Shown: one piece after another, positions 53,126 through 64,000 of the stretch
How positions within the stretch are numbered: the first letter of the stretch is position 1
Layout of the letters: each line of letters opens with the position of its first letter
Source of the DNA: Ryuthela nishihirai
Taxonomy: Eukaryota > Arthropoda > Arachnida > Araneae > Heptathelidae
Direction: 5' to 3'
Length of the DNA: 64,000 nt
NCBI GenBank assembly: GCA_038380435.1
Contig: JAWZYU010000013.1
Coordinates: 10,491,901-10,555,900 of the forward strand
Position numbers and translations under genes: made by a program
The notes under the pieces: generated by a model
Seen by the model: only the letters and a program-made list of their open reading frames with translations
What the model was told of the DNA's origin: nothing
Databases searched by the model: none

Positions 53126-55060
53126 ACATCACGTCCTAACCTCATCATTACTTACAAAGTTGAACCACCTTTATGCCCAAGATATTGCGTAACAATCTAG
53201 AATCAAAAGCATCAACTTTGTCCTATTATCTTGTTTACAAAGGTTCCACGTTTCACTACCATAACTAACTCTAGAAAGAAACAAACTAATATACAGTCTA
53301 AATTTAGTCTTTAGGTGTATACGCCTATTTCTCCACCCTTTCCATACATTCTTAAGAAGAGTTCCAACATCAATCCTTATTCTTCTGTTTATCTCATGAA
53401 GCACATCACCAATATCTATTACATAGCTGCCAAGATAATTAAAGATAGACTCTTGTTCAAGAGTGCAACCATTCATATTACCTGAACCACAACCTGTCTG
53501 ACCACTTTTCCTCATTTTAGTTTTCTCTATTTATCACCAAACCTAATCGGCTACCAGTCTCATCAATATCTCTAATGGAAGACTTCATTTCATCAACATC
53601 ATCTGCCAAAAGTGCCAAATCATCAGCATAATCTAAATCTGAAATTTTCAGATCTCCAGACCATTTAAGCCCAAAATCTTTCCCTCGCAGTAAATTTCAC
53701 ATAACATAATCAATAACCAAACAAAAGAGAAAAGTAGATAAAATGAACCCTGGTTGAACACCAGAAGTAATGCTAAATGAATTGCTACAAGCCTTATCAC
53801 ACACACAACTCAGTGTTATTATAGATAACTTTCATCATGTTAACTAACTTGTCTGGTATGCCATATGATCTCACGATCAACCACAAATTATGACGATCAA
53901 CAGAGTCAAAAGCCTTTTTGAAATGTGAAAAGCTTAGTAAACAGAAGTTTCTGTAACTCTAAATATTTCTCAAGAATCTGCCTAAGTGAAAATATCTGAT
54001 CTACACATCCCCTACCACTTCTGAATCCACACTGCTCATCACGCAATTGCCTGTAAACCAGATTCTTAATTCTATTAAGCACAATCATGTAAAGAACTTT
54101 TACCTGGAACAGAAAGTAAGCTGATACCTCTATAGTTATCACAAGAACTGCGATCCCCTTTTTTAAAAATAGGAATAATAATAACTCTGGTAAAATCCTT
54201 AGGAACCATGCCTTTATCATAAAAGATATTCAAAATTTCCGTCATTCATTTGATAACCGAAACATTCCTAGCTCTAAGCATTTCAGAAGTAATTTCATAT
54301 ACACTGGGGATTTATGAAGTTTAAGTTTAGAAACAGTCAAAATAGCTTCAAACTGTGTTACAGGGCCAACATTAAAGCCAGTAATGCATCTATCATCATT
54401 ACAAACAATGGGAGTAGAACTAACGACATTATTTAGAACATCACCGAAATGCTCAGTCCACCTAGCCATGACAAAATCCTCAGTTTCTATAACCTTACCT
54501 TGTTTATCCTTCAATCTCGGTATACCTGTCCATTTTCTACTACACGAAACATTAACTATCTGGTGCAGCTTTCTGCTGTTTTGCTGTCTTGCTGCTTCCT
54601 CTGTTTTGTCAGCTAAACTATCAAGTCAAAGATCTTATCAGTTCTTAACTGATCCTTTTACACGTTTATTAATCTCTTCGTAACGCTTTCTGTTAGGACT
54701 AGTAGGGTGTTGATTAAGGAAGATTCCTGCAGTTCTTTCTTTCAAAATGAAACTCTAGTGCTCATCACTCAAAAAATTCTGCCTCCTCTGCCCCTTTTTA
54801 CCCAAAAGAGTATTGTTAATTTCAAGAAAAGCCTGTTTAAAACGGTCGCATTCTTCCTCAACCTCAATAGTAGGCAAATCATAGCTTTGGCTATAACTAG
54901 GTCTTTTAAGCTTCAGTATTAAAAGCAACTTTTTTTACCTTAGAACATTTCTTAAGTTTAAGTTGCAAGACACTTTTAACAAGATAATGGTCAGATCCAA
55001 TTTCAGCTCCCCTGACATGGTATTTATAACAGAACTAGACAATTTTCTGTTAATTAATAT

Positions 55061-55975
55061 TCTTGAAAATTTTCAGTCGTATTTTAATATTAGTTAACCG
55101 ATCGTGAATTGAATATACATAAGCAAACTATAAATGAAATGATTTAAGAACTAAGACAACAAAATGGAATAATTTGTAACAATTTAAAGGAAATACAATC
55201 AATGATACATATACTTTACTGACATACCTCAAAGTTGGATTAACTTTACCACTTCTATACTTAGTACTTATCACTCGACTAACACTAACTCAATTCTCTC
55301 TAAAACGTCTTCTTGATCCACTTATAACTCATTAAACTGTTTTCACAACTCCCGAAGCACATTGCAATAGAGATTTTCTTCTTTAGACTAACTGCACAGA
55401 CAAAATCAATTAACTTTCTGCTCCCCACAGATTCTTCAAAATGACTGCTCATCTATCGTGTTCTTTTAAAGTTCTCCATCGTTCGAACTCGCTACTGAAG
55501 CCTCTCACTCCGAGGCACATCTCGAGCGTCACACGACACCACAGTTGGGTTGTTTTACCTCTGAGCGGCACTTTTTTGCACACCATGGGCTAAATGTCCA
55601 TGTCACATGAACCCCGAAGGTTCAGAGAAGGTTGGGGGAGGTGACCCACTGGAACAGTTGTTGGGAGACAGATGGTAGCCTCCCGTCAAGGCCATCCAGC
55701 GTGTTCTTTAACGTGCCCAGGGTATGTCTCTCCCGCACACGGGGCCATGGCTTAACGTCCAATCCGACGGACGACGGCCTTTGCAAGCCCATCAGTGTCC
55801 CCTACTGACCGTAGGCAGGGCGGGGGAATTTTGCGGAGATAAATCTCAACGCTGACCCAGCTGGGACTCGAACCTGGGAACTATAGATTACGAGCCTGGC
55901 GCGCTACCGACAGAGCCACCCCCGCCCTCGACACCACAGTCACAGCTACATTGTTGCACGTGTTCTTTTCGTTAC
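55061..55975 (+). repeat. Dispersed 0.7-kb repeat, copy 4, inside the RTE endonuclease
   Basis: Aligns with copies 1-3 (AAGCAAACTATAAATGAAAT near 55,120; CGAGGCACATCTCGAGCG near 55,515). It splits the RTE motif IDYIL/INRK. AATAT flanks it at 55,056-55,060 and 55,976-55,980, consistent with a 5-bp target duplication of a solo LTR. It is itself split by a SINE-1. Confidence 0.7.
55545..55928 (-). mobile_element. SINE-1, full length with 11-bp target duplication
   Basis: Complete tail, body and tRNA-like head (TGGCTCTGTCGGTAGCG near 55,916 on the minus strand; GGTTCGAGTCCC near 55,870). CGACACCACAG flanks it at 55,534-55,544 and 55,929-55,939. It lies inside repeat copy 4, which lies inside the RTE element. 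Confidence 0.95.
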
Positions 55976-56078
55976 AATATATAATCGATCATATTCTTAT
56001 GCAGTCCACCTGGTGAAAAAGAGTTGCATTGTATATATATATGTCGCGGATTTTATAATGAGTGTTAAAAAATAAATA

Positions 56079-56262
56079 TCTCCTCAAGCAGCTGCTTGCC
56101 ACAAAGTTCTAATATGAACCTGTCAGTTTATACGATCATAGTACGAGGTCTGTGAGGATGGCGGGACCTCAGCAGAAAGACAACACAAACAATCATGCCT
56201 TACCCGGGCTCATACCCAGGTTCCTTTGACCAGGAGGTTAACCACTCGGCCATGGGACGGCT
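56079..56262 (-). mobile_element. SINE-2 inside the RTE endonuclease region
   Basis: The minus strand shows TGGCCGAGTGGTTAACC (A box, near 56,250), ACCTGGGTATGAGCCCGGG (altered B box) and the SINE-2 body to GAGGAGATA. AATAAAT occurs at both edges (56,071 and 56,263), probably the remains of the duplication. RTE coding continues on both sides. Confidence 0.82.
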
Positions 56263-57171
56263 AATAAATGTTAGTTATTCTCAAACCATTAAGTTTACTT
56301 ACCTGTAGCAGTCGCTGCCCACTACAGCTACCTTCCCAACGGTCAGAATCAGTACCAACTTTAGCATTGAAGTCGCCTAGAACAAGGGTAACGTAATATC
56401 TACTTTCTTGACAAAATTCAAATTATCTTAAAGTTTTCCGCAAAATCAATTTTTCTCATCGTCGTCCACAATGGGAGCATAACAACAGCAGATAAAATTC
56501 AAGTCTTTAATGATTGTTTTAAATTGTTAAAATGATTGTTTTATTACTTTTCATTAATGCACTCATATGCCACAAGAGCATCACTAGCGTGTCTGCTGAG
56601 AAGCAAATCTACGCCTTTAAGATGATTTCCATCTTCCCTCCCTGAAAAGATAAATTTGAGATTAGATTTAAGTATCTGACCTTTATCTGTCCATCTGGTC
56701 TCTTATAAGCCTAGAATATCTAGGTTATAACGGTGGAATTCTTGTTTGAGGACATCAAGAAATAATCTCTGTGCAGGATCCTGACATTCCAAGAAAGTGT
56801 GGAGAGAAAATGGTTAGTGTGATCTTTAAAGAAATTATGCTTATTGAAGGGAACTGTAGACAATATTAACAGCCCCCTTGTCGCAAGCATGGGCAAGACC
56901 TGTCCCCTAACTACTAAAGGCTGAAGCCATCTACACCAGTAGGACTTGCTCCAATGTAGGTTTTAACGATGACCGTAGAAGCAAGAGTTCAGGTAACTGC
57001 GATGGCCTCTGATCAGGATTATCCACCAGCTGATAAAATGTATCCTGTGAATCTATTCACTTGGGGCTGTTCCACAAACAGAAAACACAGCAGAATATTT
57101 TCTCTCAACAGAAGCCCACCAGTGCAGTAAGTTCAGGATCCATAATCAAGCTCAGAGCCACTGTTCAATTC

Positions 57172-57362
57172 CCTTGGCCGAGTGATTAGCGCACTTGGCT
57201 ACTGATCTAAGGGACCTGGGTTCAAGCCCCGGGTAAGGCATGGATGTATGTGTTGCTTTTCTGCTGAGGTCCTGCCATCCTCTCAGACCTTCTACTATTG
57301 CGTATAAACTGACAGGCTACTGCCAGACCTCTGTAGCAAGCTGCTGTTTGAGGGGGTATTTA
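57172..57362 (+). mobile_element. SINE-2, near-complete copy
   Basis: TTGGCCGAGTGATTAGCGCA (A box), ACCTGGGTTCAAGCCCCGGG (B box) and the body to GAGGGGGTATTTATT. It adjoins the upstream end of the RTE element. No clear duplication. Confidence 0.85.
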
Positions 57363-57369
57363 TTATATT

Positions 57370-57965
57370 CTTTATATATGGTCAACATCTGTATCCTGTG
57401 CGGTTGACCACTCCTCAACAGAGTAGAAAAAAAGAAAAACTAGCCATAGTAGTCCAGATTACTAGATCTCACTGATCTGACAGCCCTCCCCTTCCTTCCA
57501 AGAGAGTATCTCTTTTGAAAGGTACTAACACGGTCTGCACCACGAGAAGGCAGGGTCGGATTTTAGATGCTAGGCCTGGCAGATTCTGTGCATTATTACG
57601 GGGATTGGTGCACAGTTCCCCTCCCAGTGAATACCTAGCGACTATTTACAGACCAAACAAACATTTCAAGGGATTTAGTTATGTTATAAATTTGAAATTT
57701 CGCCGATAGAGTGTCAAAAGATATTCAACTGACAGCAGCAATCTGCCCCTTGTTTTTTCAGAGAGATGTGAGAAAAATAATTTTCTTTTTAAGGAATAAA
57801 AGAAAGATCTTGTTGTTGTTGTTGTATAAGTATTAATAAAATACTACCATTAATTTTTAATCATCCTATACATTTTCCCAATCATCCATTAATTCGAATT
57901 AAAACTTTTAAATAGTATAAAGTGAAAAAATGAAGTTTTTCATTTATCGTTGAAAACGATACTCC
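57370..57965. other. Unclassified sequence
   Basis: 57.36-57.7 kb may include more of the RTE leader, but I could not show this. 57.78-57.96 kb is AT-rich. The 64-codon frame at 57,515 has no motif. Confidence 0.4.
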
Positions 57966-57981
57966 AATATTAGCCAGAGGC

Positions 57982-58380
57982 TTTTTTTTGGGTTGGGTTG
58001 TTTTACCTCTGAGCGGCACTTTTTTGCACACCATGGGCTAAATGGCCAGGTCACAAGGACCCCGAAGGCTCAGAGAAGGTTGGGGGTGGGGACCCACTGG
58101 AACAGCTGTTGGGAGACAGATGGTAGCCTCCCGTCAAGGCCATCCAGTGTGTTCTTTAACGTGCACAGGGTATGGCTCTCCCGCACACGGGGCCACGGCT
58201 TAACGTCCCATCCGACGGACGGCGGCCTTTCCAAACCCATCGGTGTCCCCTACTGACCGTGGGCAGGGCGGGGAATTTTGCGGAGATAAATCTCATCTCA
58301 ACGCTGACCCAGCTGGGACTCGAACCTGGGAACTACAGATTACGAGCCTGGCGCGCTACCGACTGAGCCACCCCTGCCCC
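57982..58380 (-). mobile_element. SINE-1, full length with 11-bp target duplication
   Basis: Complete and close to the copy at 48.4 kb. TAGCCAGAGGC flanks it at 57,971-57,981 and 58,381-58,391. A 5-base duplication (TCTCATCTCA near 58,291) distinguishes it. The A and B boxes are intact on the minus strand, so it keeps the promoter elements needed for Pol III transcription. Confidence 0.96.
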
Positions 58381-58394
58381 TAGCCAGAGGCGAT

Positions 58395-58890
58395 ATGCAT
58401 TCTTCTAATTAATTACTAAGGATTAAAAGGTTAAAATTATAATAAATATAATTTTAATAATAAAAATTTAATAAGAAAAATTTAATAAGAAAAATAATTT
58501 TCTTCTACTGATTTTTTTTTTACAATTACAATTTAAAAAATTAGAAATTTAAAAAATAACTCATCCCGAGCCTTAGAGTCCGAAGCTATTTCGAACTGAA
58601 CACATCTCTAATAGATATTTGTAAGTAGTAGTATTTTGTTTCTTAAAGGCAAACAGTAAGACAAACAATTAAAGATTCTAGAAGAAATAAAAAAAATTAT
58701 CCCCAGATACTTATGAAGGAAATTAATAAAGAAATGTTTAGAAATGTAATTATAACCTAATTTATAATTTCACAAAACTAATAAAATTTACATCAGAAAG
58801 CAGCATATTTATTTTTAGAATTTATTTATCTCTTATATCCCCAGATATCGATGTGGACAACACAAAATACAGCAACAAACGAGACACGAA
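58395..58890. other. Unclassified AT-rich sequence
   Basis: A/T-dominated DNA leading into the tandem array. No feature was recognised. Confidence 0.45.
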
Positions 58891-58894
58891 GAGC

Positions 58895-59973
58895 AATAAA
58901 CATCAAGTTGAAAAGATATCAATATTCTGAACATGCTAATAATGAAACTATACAAGACAATAATCTATATCCACAAAAGTGTTCACTCAGAAGTGGACTC
59001 AAATTTCCCAATAATAAATTAAATTAATTTAATAAACATCAAGTTGAAAAGATATCAATATTCTGAACATGCTAATAATGAAACTATACAAGACAATAAT
59101 CTATATCCACAAAAGTGTTCACTCCGAAGTGGACTCAAATTTCCCAATAATAAATTAAATTAATTTAATAAACATCAAGTTGAAAAGATATCAATATTCT
59201 GAACATGCTAATAATGAAACTATACAAGACAATAATCTATATCCACAAAAGTGTTCACTCCGAAGTGGACTCAAATTTCCCAATAATAAATTAAATTAAT
59301 TTAATAAACATCAAGTTTAAAAGATATCAATATTCTGAACATGCTAATAATGAAACTATACAAGACAATAATCTATATCCACAAAAGTGTTCACTCAGAA
59401 GTGGACTCAAATTTCCCAATAATAAATTAAATTAATTTAATAAACATCAAGTTGAAAAGATATCAATATTCTGAACATGCTAATAATGAAACTATACAAG
59501 ACAATAATCTATATCCACAAAAGTGTTCACTCCGAAGTGGACTCAAATTTCCCAATAATAAATTAAATTAATTTAATAAACATCAAGTTGAAAAGATATC
59601 AATATTCTGAACATGCTAATAATGAAACTATACAAGACAATAATCTATATCCACAAAAGTGTTCACTCCGAAGTGGACTCAAATTTCCCAATAATAAATT
59701 AAATTAATTTAATAAACATCAAGTTGAAAAGATATCAATATTCTGAACATGCTAATAATGAAACTATACAAGACAATAATCTATATCCACAAAAGTGTTC
59801 ACTCAGAAGTGGACTCAAATTTCCCAATAATAAATTAAACTAATTTAATAAACATCAAGTTGAAAAGATATCAATATTCTGAACATGCTAATAATGAAAC
59901 TATACAAGACAATAATCTATATCCACAAAAGTGTTCACTCAGAAGTGGACTCAAATTTCCCAATAATAAATTA
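58895..59973. repeat. 136-bp tandem array, eight copies
   Basis: The marker CATCAAGTTGAAAAGATATC begins at 58,901, 59,037, 59,173, 59,309, 59,445, 59,581, 59,717 and 59,853, exactly 136 bp apart. Copies are nearly identical. The single-base variant in CTC(A/C)GAAGTGG runs A, C, C, A, C, C, A, A. No open frame spans a unit. The homogeneity implies recent expansion or ongoing exchange. Confidence 0.98.
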
Positions 59974-59974
59974 C

Positions 59975-60805
59975 TATCAAAAAATATTCTAATGTACAGA
60001 ACTTCAAAATACAAGAATCTAATTGGAACACAATTTTAAATTAAATCAAATAAATTTTCTAAATATCTATTACTTTAAAAAAAGTTTATTTCGTCCCTTA
60101 GAATAGCATTAAAATATTTCATCAGCAATATAATAAATGTATTATCTCTCAGCTAGAGCACTGCATAAAAATAATTGATTTGATAATCTTCTATATACTT
60201 CCATGTTTTTAATACCTTGCTGATCCCAAGGTTTTCTATATGTTTGATCATTTGGAAAATATGTAATTTGCGCAGAGTAAGAATTTGTAAATTTCTACAA
60301 ATTCCGCCAACGTGGTAAAATTTTCCCAATTTCGGTATTGTCCAAAAACATTTTTGCACATTGCAAAGACTTAATGTACGATATACAAGCATCACCCTCT
60401 GACATATATCCAGAAATTAATAAAAGAGCAATTTTCTAGTTTCGAAAACTAATATTCAGTATACTGCGATTCACCAACTACAAATGTTTTTAAATAAAAT
60501 ATTAAACTTACAATCAACTTCATAATTTTTGACAAAGAATTATAAAGTTTTAGCGCTGAAAGAGCGAAATTCTCCTCAAATGAGAATTCATTTCCAAATT
60601 TAGTAATTCTTTCAAGTTAAGAACTGATTCGTTCCTAAATATCTAGACGACAGCGAATCTCTCCGAAAGGTTTTATAAATCTGTTTCCTCTGGTTGTTTT
60701 TCAAATTGCAGTAAGCAACATTTTCTAACGTGCAAAACTCTCAGATGTTTGCGAGCGGGACTTAGAGCTGAACAAGTCGCGCGCATTCTCATAACCCGCT
60801 GTTGT
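59975..60805. other. Unclassified AT-rich sequence
   Basis: Nothing was recognised. The minus-strand frame at 60,153-60,395 has no motif. Confidence 0.4.
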
Positions 60806-60806
60806 C

Positions 60807-61110
60807 CTGCTGCAGTTCTGCACTTCGTCGGCGTTCAGATTTCTCCGCTAGACGTGTCGCTGAGCAAATGACGCTGATGGGCATCAAATTGTTGGGAAGT
60901 TAAGCCGTGGCGTCGTGTGCAGGAGAGCTTTACTCTGTGTTCGCCACTCTACGTTTAACCTTGACGGGAGGTTTCCATCTGTCTCCCAACAATCATTCAA
61001 AGAATCCTTTCCAGTAACCAACTCTGAGGACTTGGGATCCTTGTGACCTAGATATTTAATCACTTGTGAGCAAAAAACGTGATGCTCAAGGATGAAACAA
61101 TCTAATCTAA
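60807..61110 (+). mobile_element. SINE-1, old copy lacking the A box
   Basis: CAGTTCTGCACTTCG (decayed B-box area), GGCGTTCAGATTTCTCCGC, GTTAAGCCGTGGCGTCGTGT, CATCTGTCTCCCAACA and the ending GATGAAACAATCTAATCT follow the family order with many substitutions. Confidence 0.75.
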
Positions 61111-61114
61111 ATTT

Positions 61115-63915
61115 TGAATTTTTCCACACCTCTCATGATGATTTTCAAAATGTATAGAGTCGATTTATGTAGAAAAATGAGCAAAAGGAAATTAAATTCT
61201 GGAGATAATTTATGAGCTACTAAGGCTGCATATTTTTGAGAAATTTCCTTTCGTGCTGATTATTAAAGAGAAGGGCAAATCTTTATTATCATTAATAATA
61301 ATTATCCATTAAGTGGAGGTATTAACATAACCAAGATTCTTAATTAAGATGCATTATTCTCAAACCTTTTCCAACCTTCAACAATAAATTTACTGTACCT
61401 TGGCTTTACTGTAACCCCTCTGCGTGGAATAAATAACAAGAATACAGTAGCATTTAGTGTTAGAAACATATAAAAATTTAAAAATTAAAAAAATATATGA
61501 ATGTCATAACTTTTACATTCACGACAAAATATAAAGCGCGTAAAAATATAGCTTCTTAAGATGTAAGTCATTTTTGAGTGCATTCATTCAAAAAATAAAC
61601 TTTAACTTCATTTCCAAGTTTTCGATATCAAAATCCAATTTGAATAACGCAAATAAAAAATTTAAAAAATGCCCCTGATTTGACTTCCTTCACAGCTCAG
61701 TGTGTGGCGGCCAAACCGACCCTAAAACATATCTCCCCACAGGAGATAACATTCGAAAGCAATCAGATATCATCAATATCCACAAAAAATAAATTGTTTT
61801 AATAGATAGGAAGGATCACACAGGTAAAAGTATCAAACCTTCTATTTTCTGGCTTATGCAGAATCAATGTTCGCTTCCGTAACTAATTTGGTTTAAACCT
61901 TTGCTATTTTGTTTTCCTCAGAAAAAGGTTAATGTTTGAAAACAAACTTTTCCATGCATCTGGCATTTCACCATTTTAGCATTCGAAAACTTACGTTTGA
62001 AATTTTAATCATTCTGGTGGAACACTGGACTGTGATTCACAAATCCTCGTGAATGTTCCGCCCACCTTATCATAACAACATCGCTTCAATTTTCTTCCTA
62101 ATAGCATCCTTTGTCTCATTTTCCTACACGAAAAATTCCCTCGCGGCCCTCAAATCCTTAACGTTCATTTCTTTCAACAGAACAGACGCAATGCCTCTTA
62201 TTTTCATCAGCATTCATCTGCCGCTGAGCAATGTCAAGATTCTCCCATTCATTGTTTCCCTCGTAGCAGGAGCGCGATGAATTTTGGCTCTGTCTCGATT
62301 CTTTTCCGATCCGAGGTCCCATCTTGCTTCTTTGCAACGCTGAGAGGAATTATTAATATTGACGCCGCGTGAATATAAAATTTTAAAATGTTTATTTAGT
62401 TGGCTTATCAGAAACAACTTACATTTGTCGATGCTTTCGTGAAGCACATTTGTTTCTTGCCCAGCAAACAACATTTCTGATACAGAAAGAGAAATTTTTA
62501 AACATAAAAAAAAATTCATGTCTTACAGATTTGGAATAAGTATCGTTACATACGAGATGTTAAGTGAATTATTTTTTCTCTCTCTCCATTGGATGCTAAC
62601 ACCTCTCTAACGCTGCATTGACTCTAAAAAGAAAGAAGTATACCCATTCTTGCAAAAACAAATCTCACCCTAGAGTGTGTCTCTACATTTGCGCGAATAT
62701 TGTTGTACCGTACTCTTCCGTACGAAAAGTAGTTTTTTTTTGTTGCTGTTGTTGTTTCTTTTTTAATTAACGATATAGTGCTCACGTCGAGCAATGTCTA
62801 AAAAACCAGGAGGAAAAAATGAATTTTTCTTCATACATCAGAGGCCGGAGAACGAATCGTGTAAATCACCCAGCGGAGTCAGATGATCTCTTGAGCATCA
62901 AGGCACATCGATGTCTTTCACCTGCAGGCGATGTTAAATTCGAGTTTCTGGATCGATCTTGCCTTTTTTATCGAGCCGAGTTGAGGTTGTGACGCACAAG
63001 CGATTCTTCACGTGAAGAAAGAGTCGTGACGTAACTCTTCTAACTTACTCCGTTTCTTGTTTCTACCAATTATTCTCTCGCCTCTCTCAATCCCAGTTTA
63101 ACTATGACTCTTGATAGAAACGGCGATTGTGCAACGATTGTTGTGACGTTGCTCTGATTGCGCAACAGGGGCTCCGATTGTGCGACCTATTTTACTTGGC
63201 AATAGTTGAACATTAAGTTAATTGGAGACTGATTGCGTCTCAATGGGAAATATCCCGACATCAGTGGCTTCTCTTCGTAAACAAACAACAGATCACAGCT
63301 ACCGCAACTCATTTTATAGAACATGTTTTTTTGCTTGCAATTTACAACAGCCTTGTCAGGTTAAAGGGGAGAACTTTGTACATAAAAAAAAGGTTCGTAA
63401 GTACAGAGCAGTGATAAAAGATGCCGAGATCCCATCTACTGTTCCTCCTCCTCCCGTTTCTATTTCCTCCCCAGTTGATGCCTGTCCTCTAGAAAATAAT
63501 GAAACGTCTCGCACCCTGTATCTCGTGTTTCTTCACCATGAGAACATTACTTCAAAATGAGTTGCCAACAGCATCTCCCCTCGACTCCAGTCGCGGAGGA
63601 GGAGGATATTGCTCTCTCAGAGGATTGCTTTCCTTACGAAGGGGGAGGAAGCATCTACGGCATCTGCAAGCGATTAGATGGGGGATGATGGCAGGGCATC
63701 GCCTTTTTTCCCCCTTTTATTTTGGATGCCAGAGCAAAAACTTAACGCGAACTCCAGAAACTTCAGCCAAGCAGTGAACAATAAGAAGAAGAAAAACATC
63801 GACATGCAAATAAGTGTCTTAAACTTGTGATGTTAAATTAAACGGAACCCTGAGCGAAGTAAAGAAAAAATAAACAATATTTTTGTAGCAGAAGACAATA
63901 TAAACTCGTAAAAAG
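61115..63915. other. Unclassified sequence
   Basis: 61.1-62.0 kb is AT-rich. 62.0-62.5 kb and 62.8-63.8 kb are of more balanced composition and contain overlapping frames (62,053-62,280; 63,222-63,560; 63,499-63,777) without known domains. 63,180-63,780 would be worth checking against transcript data. I cannot support an exon from sequence alone. Confidence 0.4.
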
Positions 63916-63919
63916 AGAA

Positions 63920-63953
<34 letters not shown>

Positions 63954-63981
63954 CTTTTTTCCTTATTATTATTATTATTAA
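63920..63981. repeat. (AAT)n and (ATT)n microsatellites in inverted arrangement
   Basis: An (AAT)n run of about ten units (63,921-63,951) is followed 13 bases later by (ATT)n (63,964-63,980). The flanks AGAAAATAAT and the complement of ATTAAGATTTTTTTCT extend the symmetry. The two could pair as a hairpin. Such tracts often mark the A-rich tail of a retroelement, but none was identified. Confidence 0.9.
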
Positions 63982-64000
63982 GATTTTTTTCTCACAGTTT

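Larger units (their letters stand above)
53150..56830 (-). pseudogene. RTE-like endonuclease/RT ORF
   Basis: The endonuclease start has LSWNVRILHRDYF and GLxxTRW-like remnants near 56,800-56,690. LVLGDFNAKVGTDSDRWEG (56,390-56,330) contains the conserved catalytic GDFNA block. HKNMIDYIL (56,005-55,978) and INRKLSSSV (55,055-55,025) are separated by the repeat insertion. RT has RIKNLVYRQLRDEQCGFRSG and RGCVDQIFSLRQILEKYLE (54,080-53,940), YADDLALLADDVDEM (53,635-53,590, catalytic aspartates), IFNYLGSYV and GSETWNLC (53,440-53,225). Intact proteins nick DNA and reverse-transcribe the element RNA. This one is inactive. Confidence 0.83.
52010..57170 (-). mobile_element. RTE-like non-LTR retrotransposon, interrupted by several insertions
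   Basis: Minus strand, 5' to 3': leader (57,170-56,830), endonuclease N-terminal part (56,830-56,270), SINE-2 insert, endonuclease middle (56,078-55,976), LTR-like repeat holding a SINE-1 (55,975-55,061), endonuclease end and RT (55,060-53,150), an LTR insert (53,125-52,320), and ORF end plus 3' tail (52,319-52,010). The order of endonuclease and RT motifs is that of RTE-type elements. Every domain carries stops or frameshifts. Confidence 0.85.

Overview
This window looks like intergenic or intronic DNA from an arthropod nuclear genome, most plausibly an arachnid such as a spider. It is AT-rich and has no bacterial gene organisation. The long open frames that can be recognised all belong to transposable elements. 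The content is several tRNA-derived SINE families, CR1/Jockey-like, RTE-like and R2/R4-like non-LTR retrotransposons, Tc1/mariner and hAT relics, solo LTRs and minisatellites. The arachnid call is an inference from this element spectrum, not from a diagnostic gene. I found no host protein-coding gene, rRNA gene or functional tRNA that I could support.

Layout. 1-9 kb: AT-rich DNA, a 0.8-kb dispersed repeat carrying a SINE, a 30-bp minisatellite (2.6 kb) and a 36-bp minisatellite (7.0 kb). 9-17.3 kb: nested SINEs, a second 36-bp minisatellite (11.7-13.6 kb) interrupted by two SINEs and a TIR element, a strong 63-nt hairpin, then two inverted copies of the 0.7-kb repeat. 17.9-20.6 kb: a decayed hAT-like region holding an LTR (itself holding a SINE) and the 3' tail of an RTE element. 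20.6-25.4 kb: mostly unclassified sequence and one SINE. 25.4-27.9 kb: a mariner-type MITE, then a CR1-like fragment split by a solo LTR with a 5-bp target duplication. 28.5-32.8 kb: a long CR1/Jockey-like element with a PHD-finger ORF1 and an endonuclease/RT ORF2. 32.9-34.5 kb: an RTE fragment and a Tc1 relic split by a SINE. 36.7-38.3 kb: a Tc1-like transposon with both TIRs, holding a 5'-truncated SINE. 38.5-41.4 kb: a second CR1-like element whose RT region was converted into a 52-bp minisatellite and which also carries an unclassified 474-bp insertion. 41.7-44.1 kb: a hAT-type MITE and an R2/R4-like RT fragment. 46.6-48.8 kb: a SINE cluster. 51.4 kb: a 33-bp minisatellite. 52.0-57.2 kb: an RTE-like element interrupted by an LTR, a second LTR-like repeat with a SINE inside, and another SINE. 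58.9-60.0 kb: an eight-copy 136-bp tandem array. 60-64 kb: a SINE relic and unclassified sequence.

How the pieces relate. The dominant repeat is a roughly 390-bp SINE ('SINE-1') with a tRNA-like head. About fourteen copies occur here, several nearly identical and flanked by perfect 10-12-bp target duplications, so the family was active recently. Its insertions into Tc1, LTR, RTE-linked and other SINE sequences allow a relative age order: RTE, CR1, Tc1 and hAT relics are oldest, the LTRs are intermediate, and SINE-1 is youngest. The autonomous elements all show stops, frameshifts or interruptions. None appears able to move on its own.
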